This document shows positions 1 to 11,373 of a stretch of DNA of 64,000 bases, one piece after another. How positions within the stretch are numbered: the first letter of the stretch is position 1; each line of letters begins with the position of its first letter. Under the pieces are notes generated by a model that was given only the letters and a program-made list of their open reading frames with translations, did not search any database and was not told where the DNA came from. Origin of the DNA: Aphelenchoides besseyi (Eukaryota > Nematoda > Chromadorea > Rhabditida > Aphelenchoididae); assembly GCA_024699855.1 (NCBI GenBank), contig JAMPIQ010000001.1, positions 15,438,001 through 15,502,000 on the forward strand. Reading direction: 5' to 3'. The position numbers were made by a program, and so were the translations under genes.

Positions 1-110
1 GATCCGGCAAAAGTAAGTTTACTTTTTTCTTTGTTCGAATTCGCAATGTTCAATTGCAGGACAGTATCTTGAACAGAGCTCGTGGAATGTTCAATCCGGA
101 CGATTTCTGA
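1..110 (+). CDS. vha-9: V-type proton ATPase subunit F, 3' end (partial)
   Basis: Only the last two coding pieces are in the window: exon 1..12, intron 13-59 (GTAAGT..TTGCAG), exon 60..110 ending in TGA. The joined reading gives DPAK followed by DSILNRARGMFNPDDF. This matches the conserved C-terminus of the small V1 subunit F (human ATP6V1F, C. elegans VHA-9), which in this family follows a PYD segment. Subunit F sits in the central rotor stalk of the V1 sector and helps couple ATP hydrolysis to proton pumping. The rest of the gene lies to the left of the window. A diverged second copy of the N-terminal part of this family is found on the other strand at 7883-8233, as the first exon of the NUP205-like gene. 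Confidence 0.85.
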   Translation, partial: SGKSKFTFFFVRIRNVQLQDSILNRARGMFNPDDF

Positions 111-214
111 TCACTTGCTTTCACTTTCTTTCGATTCACTTATCTTCTCGATTCGTATCTTCGAGTTAGTTAGTTGGCTTTCCATTTGTATAATTCAAAT
201 CGAGCAGAGAGAGT

Positions 215-220
215 AATAAA
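215..220 (+). terminator. Poly(A) signal of the V-ATPase F gene
   Basis: AATAAA, 105 bases after the stop codon at 108-110, in an AT-rich stretch. Confidence 0.7.
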
Positions 221-662
221 GTTTATATTCGACTGTAAACTCGGAGTTTTGTTCTCGTTAATTCAAGGATCCAACGGTCAAATGCCTTCAAGTTCTAATA
301 CGAATCAAACGGTTTGATTGAACACGATGATCTTGTGCGTGACAATCAAATCGATCTCTTCATTCGTCCGAGAACATGGACAAAAAACATCTTGCTAATG
401 CAAATACAATAGAAAAAAGACAATTTCAAGTCGTTCATTTTACCTTTCGAACGAGCGAAATGCCTGAGGGGTCGCGAAGAAGATTTGTGGTTGAAAAAGC
501 AGATGCATCTAACGCTGAAGTTAATTAGAGAAAAGATAACAAGCGGCTAAGCGTTCAAAAACAAGTCGATTGAAGCGAAAGCGTGACCACAGAAACGATG
601 ACCAAAAGGAGATACCCGCTGAGCATTCGCATTTCAAGTCAACAGTTCAATTGGTTAGAGAA

Positions 663-3034
663 ATGATTTGGTTGCTTTTTTTGTTCATTCAATTGTCCGC
701 TGGGACACCGGCATTGTCGCCGGCTACATCCGATCGAGTGGTGATTTCACGGCAAACTGATACACAGGTTCAAGATCGTTTTCAAAATGTCGATGTTTCT
801 GAAGAACAAATTCAACAGTCCAAGCATCGATACGCTTTGGAACACCTCGAACCGGATCCTGCTCATTCGATTTTTGATCGTGGCAACCTAGTGGCCAATC
901 CGCTTCAACGAACAACAACGGCAAATCCGCAACAACAAACCACGAAATCCAAACCTCCGCTGGTGCTCGTAACTGGCGGATCGAGAAGACACTCTGGTGG
1001 AGTTAATCTGCAACAACAACGAGGTTAGTCATCGAGTTTATTGAAAATCTTGTTAGCTGAAGTCTTAAAAGGCTTCATCTTCTTATTTGTTGTTAGCTAA
1101 ATTTTTGACTCTAGGACGTCGCAGTGTTCCAGTGGTGGCGGATCGTGAGTACGACGTTTTGGTTAGCGATTTTAACGAAGACGAAGCTCCGGTCCGAGTT
1201 GTTGCTGCCAAGGATTCGCAACGTTCAACTCCTTCGGGTTCTGTGTTTTCCACGCGAGTTGTCAACGATGCAGAGATCAAAGATCCACGAGCAATCGAGG
1301 TTTATTTTTGCTGATAAACTCATATATCAATCGCTTTTTAGGCTCCAATTCGTCAGCACCGTGTTCACGTTCCCGCTCATTTGTTGGAATTGCAAAGTGA
1401 AGAAACAGACGAACCAATCCGTTCGACTACTCAATCAACCACCACAACAAAACTCACCACTTCAACGAAACGCATCACCACAAAAACAAAACTCTCTACC
1501 ACACGTCAACCATCGGCAACAGCTCCACCACCCGTCGAATTTAGCGGTGAAGAGCCAACGGGAAATTTCTTTGATGAGAAAGAAGAGGATGATGGGACAA
1601 CAACAGAATCGCCAGAAATTTCTACACCAGCCATATTGCCAGTTCAGAAAGCAGAACGCGCACTAACCACTCTGTTAACAAAATTGACCGAACGGACAAC
1701 CAAAAAGATTGAAAGTACCACATTGCCAACCAAAATCCAAAAATTGTCGGCTGTGAAGTTCGAAAACATTCTCAGCGAAGTGCACAGAGATGTTTCCGTA
1801 CCGAAAGCAGAGGGTTTCTTGTTGTTGGATCGAACAGTTCGAAAACCTCGACGAATGTTAGCGAATTTTGTGGTGAGTTTTTATCGTTGGGATTTGTAAC
1901 ACGTGTCTCTAAACCAGAAGTTTCCGTACAACTTCTAATCTTTGCTTCTCAACTCTGACTATTGCAGAATCTTCGACATGGGTCGGGGATCTCTCGAAGA
2001 CGACGACAAGCTAACTTTGACTCTGTTCAGCCGATTCCGACTCAAACAACAACGGCCGCCAATTCGATTGAGTTTGAAGAAGAAATTGTGACAACTCCCG
2101 CAGCTACTGTGCCCGTTACAGCTCCGGTTGTTGATCTCGACCTTCCTTCAAACTCAACGGAAAACTCAACCATCGCATTCACGGTTATTGCCGATGCAGA
2201 ATCAACCGTTGCATTGACCGAAGAAACTTCAACAAAGTCAGTGGCCATTCGAACTCATCACATTCCATCTTCTTTGTTGATCAAATCTGAGGAAGAAACG
2301 ACAAAATCTCAGCCGGATTCCGAACTTCGTGACATTGCTCCACCAGATGAAGCAGCCGGAGTTCTTGAAGCAAAACCAACCACTCGATTGCCATCAAACA
2401 ATCGAATAGCGTTGACTCCACGACCTCAACAAACAACTGGTGAAAGAAACGAATCTCCGCCTCAACAAGTGATCCCACAACAACAACAACAACCGATTCC
2501 CGCCTTTCAACCACAGTTCATTGCACAACCACAAATTCAAGCTGCTGGGCCACAAGTAAGTGTTTTTAACTCGCTAGCAATTACTCTCGAGTGATTTCAG
2601 CCAATTCTCAATCATTTTGTCATTGGAAATCGTCGTATCATTGTGCCGTCTATTTCATTCGAACAACATTTTGCCGCTCAACAATTCGGTGGTCAATTCC
2701 CGACTGCACAATTCGTTCCAATTCAGCAGCCACCTCAACCAATCCCTCAGTTTGTTCCAGCACCTCAACAACCTCCTCCATCATCTCAGCTGTCCTTTGA
2801 TTCGCCTCGTATCCAACCACCGCCCGTTGTCGTCCAACCTCAATTACCAACGACCGCAACACCATCAATTCTACGGACAACGAAATCCACTTTGCCCGAC
2901 ATCATTCGGTAAGTTTCTCTCCGCTTTCTTTCACTTCTTTTGGTTTCAGAACACCAGCTCCAGTTGCCAATTCTCACATTCATTCGGTCAACTTCGATTT
3001 GTACGATGAAGTTGGTGCTGCCAATTCGAAATGA
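663..3034 (+). CDS. Secreted Thr/Gln/Pro-rich low-complexity protein
   Basis: I read six exons: 663-1023, 1115-1299, 1342-1872, 1968-2555, 2601-2908 and 2950-3034. All have GT..AG introns of 41-95 nt and keep frame. The chosen ATG at 663 gives a clean signal peptide (MIWLLFLFIQLSAGTPA); an ATG 31 codons upstream (570) is in frame but would bury it. The mature protein is rich in Thr, Gln and Pro, with TTT/TTTTK tracts near residue 230, a basic RRRRQ run at the start of exon 4, and QQQQQ and PQF/QPQ tracts toward the C-terminus. No enzymatic domain or Cys pattern is visible. The composition suggests a secreted, possibly O-glycosylated or matrix/cuticle-associated protein. A second gene of this style lies at 9022-10101. 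Function unknown; the exon model is well supported by frame. Confidence 0.75.
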
Positions 3035-3120
3035 TTATCGGGTTTACATTAGGTGGAAAGTTTTTTGTTCAGTTTATCAGCATGTCTAAAGAGATCCCAC
3101 ATTACAAAACAACAAGTGAA

Positions 3121-3126
3121 AATAAA
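3121..3126 (+). terminator. Poly(A) signal of the Thr/Gln/Pro-rich gene
   Basis: AATAAA 87 bases after the TGA at 3032-3034. It lies only 44 bases from the stop codon of the convergent NUP205-like gene (3170), so the 3' UTRs probably overlap. Confidence 0.6.
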
Positions 3127-3169
3127 CAAATCAGTAACAACAATCATAACTTAAATAGAAAGAACAAAA

Positions 3170-6100
3170 TCATTTCATTAACGATCCGAGCAATTCGAAG
3201 GTCTCCACCAATCTTTCAGAAGCCGTTTTCCACACGCTCAGCTTGTTCAGACGTGGCAATGTCTGAGAGTCGGAAAGAAGAGCAAAACCACCGCGACTTG
3301 TGGCAATTCGAATGAACAAAGACTGGAAGAAGGTGATCAGAATGCAGTTGCAAAATCAAATAAACTTACTAGACACGTTTGTAACATTTGAAATGCAGCA
3401 GTTTGATCGTGTTGAACTTTTGTAAAATCCACATCGACAACCGATGGCAATGTGTCGAGAATTGCTTTGACCAATTGTGCTCTTGCGATCTGTTGAATGA
3501 CAACGCTCGTCGGTGCATCACGATCTTCTCGTACCATTTCAGCTAAGCATACGATGGCCAACAGTTTATGGCCCAACGGCGCATATTCGATGTCAACAGC
3601 ACAAGATTGAACCAATTCGTAGGCATTTTCACGGAACAATGCCGTCCAATAACGATGAACATCGGCACGTTGATTCAACAACGATTCCAAAGTGTGAGCT
3701 CCGAGTGTTTTAGTCGAAATCGTACTGTCGATTAGCGTTGCCGGCTTCAACGACGCTTCAGCAAGGTTGCCATCACGTTGTCTTTGAATGTTGCCGGTTT
3801 GTCGGTAGTGTTCAATAGCTGCACGATCCGATTCGACTGTTGGCTCACTGCACGCTTCCATTACACACAACATTGCACCGTAGATGTCCATTTTGAAACG
3901 CGTATAACGATTGTAGCCGGGCAATGTCAAGCAACGAACAAGGACGTGCATCAATGTGCCCAAAGCAACTTTTCTTTCATGTTCGGTGTCCCATTTCAGA
4001 CAAGCGAATTGAACCAGACGTCTGATGATTCCGAAAAGACAGTTCGAAACACCGCCCAAAACTTCTTCGTTCATCGTAACCGTCTCAACGTACTCCTTCA
4101 AAACCAAGAGTGCATCGTTGAGAAAGGCTTCTTGAGTTGTTAAATCCAAGAATGGTAATGGAGCGAAATGAACGATTGCATTAACGAAAGCCACCCAACC
4201 AGAGAGCACTTGAAGACATGAACCTTCCAAACGAAGTTGAGCGTTGTATCGAACACAGTAGAGTAAAATTTCATTGGCTTCCTAGAATTTAAATGTAAAA
4301 TCGAATTCAAGAGCATATTGAAATACCTTTTTGATGTCGGTCACATCGGTATTCAAAATTGAACTTAATTCCTCGTTTAGTACGAAATGAACGCGTTCAA
4401 CGTCGTAAACTTCAACACCCGAAGAGTCTTGACGTAGACACAATTTCAAGACCTACAACTTTCTTTGAGTGATTGTTATCGTGTTAACCAACCTCTTCAA
4501 CCCGTGTCATATCGAAACTCTCGTAAGTCGGTGTGTGAACGTCCAAACTTGCACTCAGACTGTTGTAAAGCAAAGACCACAGAATCGCGCGGTTTGGTGT
4601 GGTTGTTTGAGCCCGTTCGATTGTCGTTGTTTCTTTCTCGGTTTTATCTTGAACCGACAACAAAACGTTCATGTAGTCGGCAGGCAAACGAACGTGATTG
4701 CTGCTCATGGCGACAGAGAAATCGACAGCAATCAACTCGAGAATCAAACCGCGAATTTGTCGACGGAATGTTTCCAAATGAACGGGCACACGGTCGATGA
4801 TATCCGCTTCGTGGTCCGAAGCTGCATCAAGAGCATTCTTCGATTGTTCGATCATGAAAGTTGTCGATCCATTAAAATCATTGACTGTTGCATCGGAATG
4901 AGCGTCTTGGAAGATTGGTGATTGGGTCAAGTTGTAAATCAAGTTCGAGCTGTTTCGCAAAAAACGTAAAGTCGGTTCACAGGAAATCGATCCAACAGCA
5001 CAAAGCTTCGACTAAAATACTCTTAATGACTACTTTCGTGTACTCGGTTACAAACCAAGAGTCGAAGGGCAGGTTCGTAAAGCACGGCGTAAGAGGTTTT
5101 ATGAGGTTCTTTGTTGTATACAAGTGAATCGACTAAATCGATCAAACTCTCCATGCAAGTGAGTGATTTGTTGTTTTCATCTAAAATCCTCAGTCACATC
5201 AGGTGGTTAGAAAGAACAAACCCAAAGAAATTTGTTTTGTCAACCGCCAATTGCTCAGCTCATATCCAAAAAGCAGGTAAGTTAAGTTCGGTCGTCCGGC
5301 TGATGTCTCCATTATCTCGTAGAACAACTCCAACAGTTCACGAGCTATTTCGCCTCTTAATCTCGCAGTCGTAACGTTGTGCAAATCGAATGGAATCACG
5401 TCTTGATCGGACACTTCGATTTCATGTGAGTGTATGGACAGCAAACGAGCGAAAATGCATCGCATTGCTCCGGCATTCAATTCGAAGGTTTGAAGCAAAG
5501 CGTCGTGAACCTCAGCACTCGGTTTCGTTGCCAACTTCCGCAGAATTCGAATCACATAGTAAGTGTGCGGCAAAAGAATATCTGAAATATGGTTCTTTGT
5601 TTTGCTAGTTCCCTGAAATCTCATACCACGATCGTCGATGTACATGTTCAGCAACTGAACGTAGTTTGACTGCGGTGCAGATGGTAGCGGAGTCAACATC
5701 AAAGTTTTGAGAGCAGGAACAAAAATCGAAGCTGCCTCAGTTGTGGAGCGCAGAGATGCTCGCAAAGTTGGATGAACAATCGAGACATGAGCAACCAATC
5801 GAAGAAGAATCTTCGACGCATTGGTTCGAGCTTCAGCAATTCCGAAATCAAAAGTGTGTTCTCCACGTTCCAAGATTGTCATCACGTAGTCCAAATTCTT
5901 ACAACATTCGATCAAACCGCGAACAATCTGAAAAACAGCGTCAGAAGTATCGTGAGTGACTACGAACTGCTCGACTCAAATCCGATTCGCTGAGCAGATG
6001 CCACAAAAGGAAAACGTGTGGACCGCGTCGTGAAACACTCATCGGTGAAATGTGAAAGCGTCGTAGCAGTTGAAAGACACAATCAACTCCAACGCTCAGA

Positions 6101-8233
6101 AGTTCCCACTAAACAAGTTGATTGTATGAAATGAACAAAGAAATCAAACCATTTGTTGTTCCTGAGTGTAACCACGTTGATCGTATTGGCAAATAATGGA
6201 CTTGTTAACGAAATGAACGTAGGCAACCAAAACTCGGGAGTCGGGTAAATGACGTCGAGAGAAAAGAGCTCGAATCAAATGCAAAGCTCCGAATGTCGCA
6301 TTGTACGAACGTTTGACTGTTTCTTTTTCATCGAATTCGTTTGGCAAGATACCATTCAGTTTTCCTTCAACTTCATCGCCCAATTCACAAACTCGCTCGC
6401 GGATCAACATGCTCCATAGAATTCCAGCTGAGTTTTCGTCCATTGCCAAAGTCGCCAAAAACTTGTAAATTTCGCCTTTCAATCTTCGTGGCATCGAGGA
6501 CGTGAGAGCGGAAATCAACGTGTCCACGGCGTTGAAATGATTGCCAAGCACGAAGTAACGGCGAGCATCAGAATCCTAAAATTTCAAGTCAACAATCACA
6601 AGTGTGCTACTACTCACGTATTTAGCGATCGCTGCAGCCAATCGAATCCACGCCATTGTTCCCAATTTGTCTTGTTTTCTCATCTTTTGCGGTGTTGCAA
6701 CATAGCCTTGAGCGTTGTTCATCAACGAGTTTTGTCGTCGTCGAAAAACTTGAGCATATTGACGCAGAGTGCTAAACAATGATGCCCAGTCGTAAAGTTG
6801 TTCTAAAGAGCGACTATCAGTTAGTGGCCATGTGAATAACCAACCTCTTGTTGAGTTAAAAAGTCGGAACAGAAAGTTGGCGGCGGTATGAGTTTTGCAC
6901 AACGCCGTCAACATAACCACGTAGTCGACGTAGAGACTAGGCAATGAAATCGCAGTTCCGGAGCGAAGAAATTGTCCGAGATGATCCTGAAAAGCAATGA
7001 TCCCACTTTCAGTCTTTGAACTCACATATTCGGGCATAAAGAATTGACGTGAGTACTGAACCAACTGTTCGTTCTCATCCTCGTCGTAAAGTCGTTGGAT
7101 GAGAAAAAGAAAGACTTTGAAGTGCATTGAAAAGTCGTGTTGTGTTCCGATCGTGCCGTTCTGTTCCAATTCCATTTCCAATTTTTCCAACTCCTCTTCA
7201 CTGATACTGAACATTTCCTGTAGTTTCCCTTGACAGTAAATGATGAAGTATTTGAGGAAGCAGTCAATCACTTCGATGGAACGAGTGTATGAGTGGAAGT
7301 TGTCGATCTGTCTGGTGGCCATAGCAATGAAGTGAAAGGCGCGCATATCCACGGCTTCACCCAAGGGATCGAGCAGATTCAATTTTCCTCGTCGAGCTAA
7401 AACAAAGATAACAAGTTTCTTTTGTTTATGAACTCACAAAAACTGCCGACTGTGCATTGAACTGAAATCGCGTAGAACAAGAGAATTGAAGCGAAAAGTT
7501 GTCGATTCTCCCAAATGTTCTTCTTGACTCCATCACTGGCTTCCGGCTCGCTTTGACCAATGGACTTGAGATGCTGCTCGAAAGCCTCGAAGACCTCATC
7601 ATTACTCGTACCTGAACAACAATAGTTAGAGGATTGAAATCGATTCTTACTCACTTGAAATGTTTAATCGTGTTGGCAAAATAAAAAGTGTTAAAGCGGT
7701 CCATACGGTCAGTGCACACACGTCGAAAGATTGTGGGTTGACGCGTTTCAAGTACTCAAACAGCAAATTGATGTACTCACGTTGCCGGCCCGGTGGACAA
7801 TTCAAAACGAGCGAACAAATGAGATCGTAAATTGGCAGCTAAAATTTTGAATTATAGATTTAAACAAAAACTGTTAACTCACTTGAAATCGATCCAACAA
7901 CTCCAAGGACTGTTTGAACAAATCGGCATCTTCGTACGGCTTTCCCGTCGATGTTGGACGTTCGATAACGAACGGGAACCCGGCGGTGTGTTGATTGATG
8001 GCACTACGCAGTCGATCGGCCACAGACTCAGCCACCAGCACAATAGCGATGTCTTCACGAAGCAAAAACGATCGAAACGCGTCTTCGATTTCCGACTGGC
8101 CGGTGGATGTGTCGGTAATGTAGAAATTGGACAATTGAGTTTTCCTTTCGGATTGAGCAACAGACACGTAGTCGACGACCGTCTTCTCGTCTCCAATCAC
8201 TGCAATCAGCTTGCGATGTCGAGCGGTCTCCAT
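3170..8233 (-). CDS. NUP205: NUP205-like nuclear pore scaffold protein with an N-terminal V-ATPase-F-like module
   Basis: Fifteen exons, 5' to 3': 8233-7883, 7838-7655, 7611-7438, 7396-7026, 6986-6845, 6802-6618, 6575-6150, 6108-5968, 5927-5627, 5581-5222, 5180-5056, 5011-4493, 4452-4327, 4281-3370, 3322-3170. They keep one frame for 1489 codons. Exons 2-15 follow the order of human NUP205, the inner-ring alpha-solenoid nucleoporin: the LLFEYLKRV region, the TYRRAAEKW-like region (here YDQRGYTQEQQMW), LTYLLFGYEL, EPTLRFLRNS, and the FIRIATSRGG segment near the end. Exon 1 (117 codons) is not NUP205: KLIAVIGDE, SEIEDAFRSFL, REDIAIVL and the PYED segment follow V-ATPase subunit F. The start is the ATG four bases after a TTTCAG acceptor. 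About 200 N-terminal residues and a few hundred C-terminal residues of the human protein have no counterpart. The exon 1-2 intron contains an in-frame TAA, so unspliced RNA would encode a stand-alone 119-residue F-like protein. Confidence 0.85.
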
Positions 8234-8492
8234 TTTCTGAAACAACAAACTCCAAGAACTCTGTGAAAGTAAAGCGATCTCTTCAGCAGCGTCCACTTCC
8301 CGCCAAACGAAAAATTCGCCTTCAAACTACCGGCTCAGCTTTCGTTCCACTCGAAACCTCAAACACAACGCCAAAGCAGCAGCCTAAACGAAAGTCGTGA
8401 GTTCGCAGTTGCTTCTCGCTGTTCATCTTCGTGATTTCTTTCCGTTTCATTTAAATTCGATTGTTTTCAGAAAAGTTTCCAAGCGCTCGAAA
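8234..8492. promoter_or_regulatory. Shared divergent promoter region, NUP205-like gene and RPL36A
   Basis: Only 259 bases separate the start codons of the minus-strand NUP205-like gene (8233) and the plus-strand ribosomal protein gene (8493). The plus-strand 5' UTR intron (8397-8470) and a minus-strand acceptor (8237-8238) lie inside it. Both transcripts must therefore start from a core of roughly 100 bases around 8300-8390. No TATA box was seen. Confidence 0.5.
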
Positions 8493-8810
8493 ATGGTGAA
8501 CGTTCCGAAGGCACGTCGCACGTTCTGTCCGGGCAAATGCCGCAAACACACTCAACACAAAGTCACTCAGTACAAGAAGGGCAAAGAATCGCGTTTCGCT
8601 CAGGGACGTCGACGTTACGATCGAAAACAGTCGGGATTCGGTGGTCAAACCAAACCGATTTTCCGTAAGAAAGCCAAGACCACGAAGAAGATCGTTTTGC
8701 GTATGGAGTGCGTCGACTGTAAGCATCGCATCCAATTGCCAATCAAACGCTGCAAACATTTCGAGCTCGGCGGTCAAAAGAAATCTCGTGGCCAAGTCAT
8801 TCAATTCTAA
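8493..8810 (+). CDS. rpl-36.A: 60S ribosomal protein L36a/L44 (eL42)
   Basis: A single-exon coding region of 105 residues beginning [11 protein letters not shown] and ending [10 protein letters not shown], with the family signature [18 protein letters not shown] and the C-terminal [11 protein letters not shown]. The protein is a zinc-ribbon component of the large subunit near the E site. A 74-nt intron (8397-8470, GTGAGT..TTTTCAG) interrupts the 5' UTR. The second zinc pair (ECVDCKH) is CxxC, whereas mammalian copies have a longer spacing; this is part of why the window looks nematode. One oddity: the first pair reads C-PGK-C, one residue longer than the usual CxxC (FCKKC). Length matches the family (105-106). 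It is transcribed divergently from the NUP205-like gene. Confidence 0.97.
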   Translation: MVNVPKARRTFCPGKCRKHTQHKVTQYKKGKESRFAQGRRRYDRKQSGFGGQTKPIFRKKAKTTKKIVLRMECVDCKHRIQLPIKRCKHFELGGQKKSRGQVIQF

Positions 8811-8956
8811 GGTTGGTTTGCTTTGCAAGTCGATTTTCAAGTTTCTGTCGTTGCAGATGCTCAGTTGGGATCTTCGAATTGTCTTGCTCTTTTTGACCAC
8901 TCGTTAATTGTTGTTCGTATTTGAATTTGTTCATAAAAACAAGTTTGTTATTCGAC

Positions 8957-8962
8957 TTTATT
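8957..8962 (-). terminator. Poly(A) signal of the secreted Thr-rich gene
   Basis: TTTATT on the plus strand (AATAAA on minus), 60 bases past the stop at 9022. Confidence 0.55.
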
Positions 8963-9021
8963 TACAGTCTTCGAGTAGAAAACACCGGAGGTTAATTGAA
9001 TGAAAAGAGTATTCTGGACGA

Positions 9022-10101
9022 TCAGTTCGATTTGCAACGACACGACCACACAGTCGACTGAGTTGTTGGGACGTCGGAGATGCTGAATACTTCGCGTCGT
9101 GCACGTCGTGTAATCGTTGGCGGCAGAATCAGTCGACGTTTCGGCTCAGCAGTTGGCACCAAAACTTTCGTGCAATCGCGATAAGCACACAACGTTCCGT
9201 GAACGAATTGCTCCAAGAGACTCAACTGCTGAACCACCGCTTCTGTGGGTTGAATTGTCGTTGAAGCTGAAGTATCGCTGATTGAATTTACGTCGAGATT
9301 CGCGGGGAGTTCGATTAGAGTTCGACTTTCTTCGGCCAGATGACCATCAATTTGAGTCTCGACAATCTCCGATTCTTTTTCAGTGTTCGAATCAGTTAAT
9401 GGTTGATTAGTTGAAGTCAATTGACTTGCAGTTGTTGAGATTGGTGCGGTCGGTGCAATTGGAGTTGTGGGTCGTGGAGCAGAGTTTGTATTCGGATCGG
9501 AAGTTGGAGTCAATTCGTCTGAAGAAATATAAGAATGATAGAATGAAGAACCTACTGTCAGAGAGCTTTGGTTTTTGTTCGATGTCGTTGAATTCGTCCA
9601 CTTTCTCCAATGACTCTCCATGAATATCTTCAGTCGGTACTTTTTCAGTTGTAACCGACGATTCAGTTTCATTCGCCGTTGAGTTAGCGGGCAATAGATT
9701 CGAGGGACTTGGTGACATGAAGTTGGTAGTCACAGTTGTTTCCGTTAGCTCTACAGTTTCTATTTCTTCAGCACTTCTAAAACAAACGTTGAATCAGAAC
9801 AACAATCCAAAACTTACACGTCAACTGCTTCCTCAGACTGTGATACACCCACATTGTCAAAACAAAAGATCCGCGTTAAGGGACTTGTCGGTGGTCCTGC
9901 AGTGGTTGATGGCAAATCGGGAAGTGTGAAAGTGAGTCCACTGAATTTCACTCGTGAATCGAAATTCGACTTCACACGCCGCAAACGCTCTGTCCATATC
10001 GGATAATCAACGTCCGTCGGCTTGTTGACGTTCTGCGAGATTGGAAACGAAAACAAGTTAACGAACAACAAAACCAAGTCGATGATCCCCGTATTGTGCA
10101 T
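9022..10101 (-). CDS. Secreted Thr-rich protein, unknown function
   Basis: Three exons on minus: 10101-9818, 9776-9556 and 9518-9022, joined by 41- and 37-nt GT..AG introns without breaking frame (333 residues). The chosen start MHNTGIIDLVLLFVNLFSFPIS is a signal peptide. It lies directly behind a TTGCAG acceptor, a likely trans-splice or 5' UTR splice site, so an ATG four codons further upstream is less likely. The middle is rich in Thr, Ser, Pro and Glu. The last about 90 residues contain four Cys (HGTLCAYRDC and WSCRC at the very end) and a basic RRARR stretch that could be a processing site. No known domain recognised. Composition resembles the protein at 663-3034, but no shared block is evident. 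Confidence 0.7.
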
Positions 10102-10484
10102 AGCGAACTGCAATGAAAAGAGTAAATCCCGATCTCAACCTTTCCGTATGATTCATTTCCTGTTACACTGTCACACGATCTAAAAAACGATATGTTCTTG
10201 ATTCAATCAAAAAGCCAAACTGATCGTCCCAATCAACAAGTCTCGAACAGGCTAATCGCTAAACGAGTGGAACAGGTGGTCGACTTCTCGGCATTCCGAT
10301 TTGTCTCGTGCGGTTTCTTTTCTAATCCAAACAGATGAGTCAGGAGCTTTCCTAGACAATTTGTTAAATTGAACTCCGAAAACAAGATGTTTTTTCTTCA
10401 ACTCCGCTGACTAGCATTCAGAGCCTAAAGGTCAGAATCTAATTGATCGTTCCAGCGATTAAATAACAACACAGAGATTTGGCT
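10102..10484. other. Intergenic, no gene seen
   Basis: About 380 bases upstream of the Thr-rich gene and downstream of the GET4-like gene. Only short frames; no repeat or RNA gene recognised. Confidence 0.5.
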
Positions 10485-10490
10485 TTTATT
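10485..10490 (-). terminator. Poly(A) signal of the GET4-like gene
   Basis: AATAAA on minus, about 23 bases after the stop at 10513. Confidence 0.6.
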
Positions 10491-10512
10491 TGTACATTCA
10501 CAAGCAACAACG

Positions 10513-11146
10513 TTAATCCAAATCTTCGTGAATCAGATCCCGGTTCTTGTGTTCTGATTGCTGTTCCTCTTCATCGTCGGTCATTTCGTCGTCTTGCTGT
10601 TGACGTTGATAGGCGGCAAACATCGGTGCAACAATTTGCATTACTCGTGAGTCGCCGGGATTCTGCGGATGCTTCTCCGGAGCAACATCAGCGGACCAGC
10701 GAAGAAGTTTGTTCGTAAGTCCTGCGCGACAGTCTCGTTCTTTCGACTCCGTCAAAGTCTGCAGAGTTGACGGAAGCAACTGGTAGAGCTGAAAAGCACG
10801 AGAATAAAAGGAAAACTTGATGTCAATCTGACCGTTTCAATTTCCTTCAGACGCTCATTAGTCAACGGTAGAGCGCCAGCGCTCAGAGTCTGCGCGTACA
10901 AATCGGCCAAATCCAAGGCACTTGTTAGCTCGTTGACTGGAAACACACGAATTGAAAGCACACATAAAAGAGCTTACCGTTAATGAAGGCCAAAACTTTT
11001 TCGTAGAGGAATTTGCTCAACTTTTCGTATTCTTTTGTCTCCAACTCCCGATAGAAAACGGTCCTTGCGATCTGATGTGCTTCGTAGAAATTTTTGTCGG
11101 CAAAAGTCACGGCAAAACGTTTGTACAACTTCTCCACTTTCGACAT
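10513..11146 (-). CDS. GET4: GET4-like protein (tail-anchored protein targeting factor), short form
   Basis: Three exons: 11146-10978, 10936-10833 and 10788-10513, 182 residues. The N-terminal part carries the GET4/TRC35 alpha-repeat pattern: NFYEAHQIARTVFYR (human DYYEAHQMYRTLFFR), a block beginning SALDLADLYAQ, and the RLKEIE and LLRWSA elements. GET4 bridges SGTA and GET3 to GET5/BAG6 and helps sort tail-anchored proteins to the ER. Human GET4 is about 327 residues; here similarity stops after LLRWSA and is replaced by a Gln- and acidic-rich tail (DDEMTDDEEEQQ), so the C-terminal half of the solenoid is missing. The start ATG follows an acceptor at 11212-11213, about 95 bases after the poly(A) signal of upstream PEX5, which is an operon-like layout. 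The family call rests on the N-terminal repeats only. Confidence 0.7.
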
Positions 11147-11307
11147 TTCAACGGTGCCAACGAACTCGAGATTTTGATGAGAAGACCGACGGAGACCTCT
11201 TGAAGAGCAAACTGAAAACTTATCGATTTTCGGTCGAGTGATTGGCGAGATACAGTCGTTCGTCTTCAACTGAAGTTCGAGTGAGATGCTCAGTTAGCTT
11301 GGAAACG

Positions 11308-11313
11308 TTTATT
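11308..11313 (-). terminator. Poly(A) signal of PEX5
   Basis: AATAAA on minus, 61 bases past the PEX5 stop (11374-11376) and about 95 bases before the splice acceptor of the GET4-like gene. Confidence 0.65.
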
Positions 11314-11373
11314 GTAAGTGAATCTACAGAACGTTTAAGTGAAAAATAAAAATTTGAGGAATTCGATAAACTT

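Noticed and set aside
570..662. Upstream in-frame ATG for the Thr/Gln/Pro-rich gene (31 extra residues)
   Set aside because: It would place a charged segment before the signal peptide; the ATG at 663 fits a secreted protein better.
8397..8470. Possible snoRNA in the RPL36A 5' UTR intron
   Set aside because: No C box (RUGAUGA) and D box (CUGA) pair and no H/ACA layout; 74 nt with no convincing fold.
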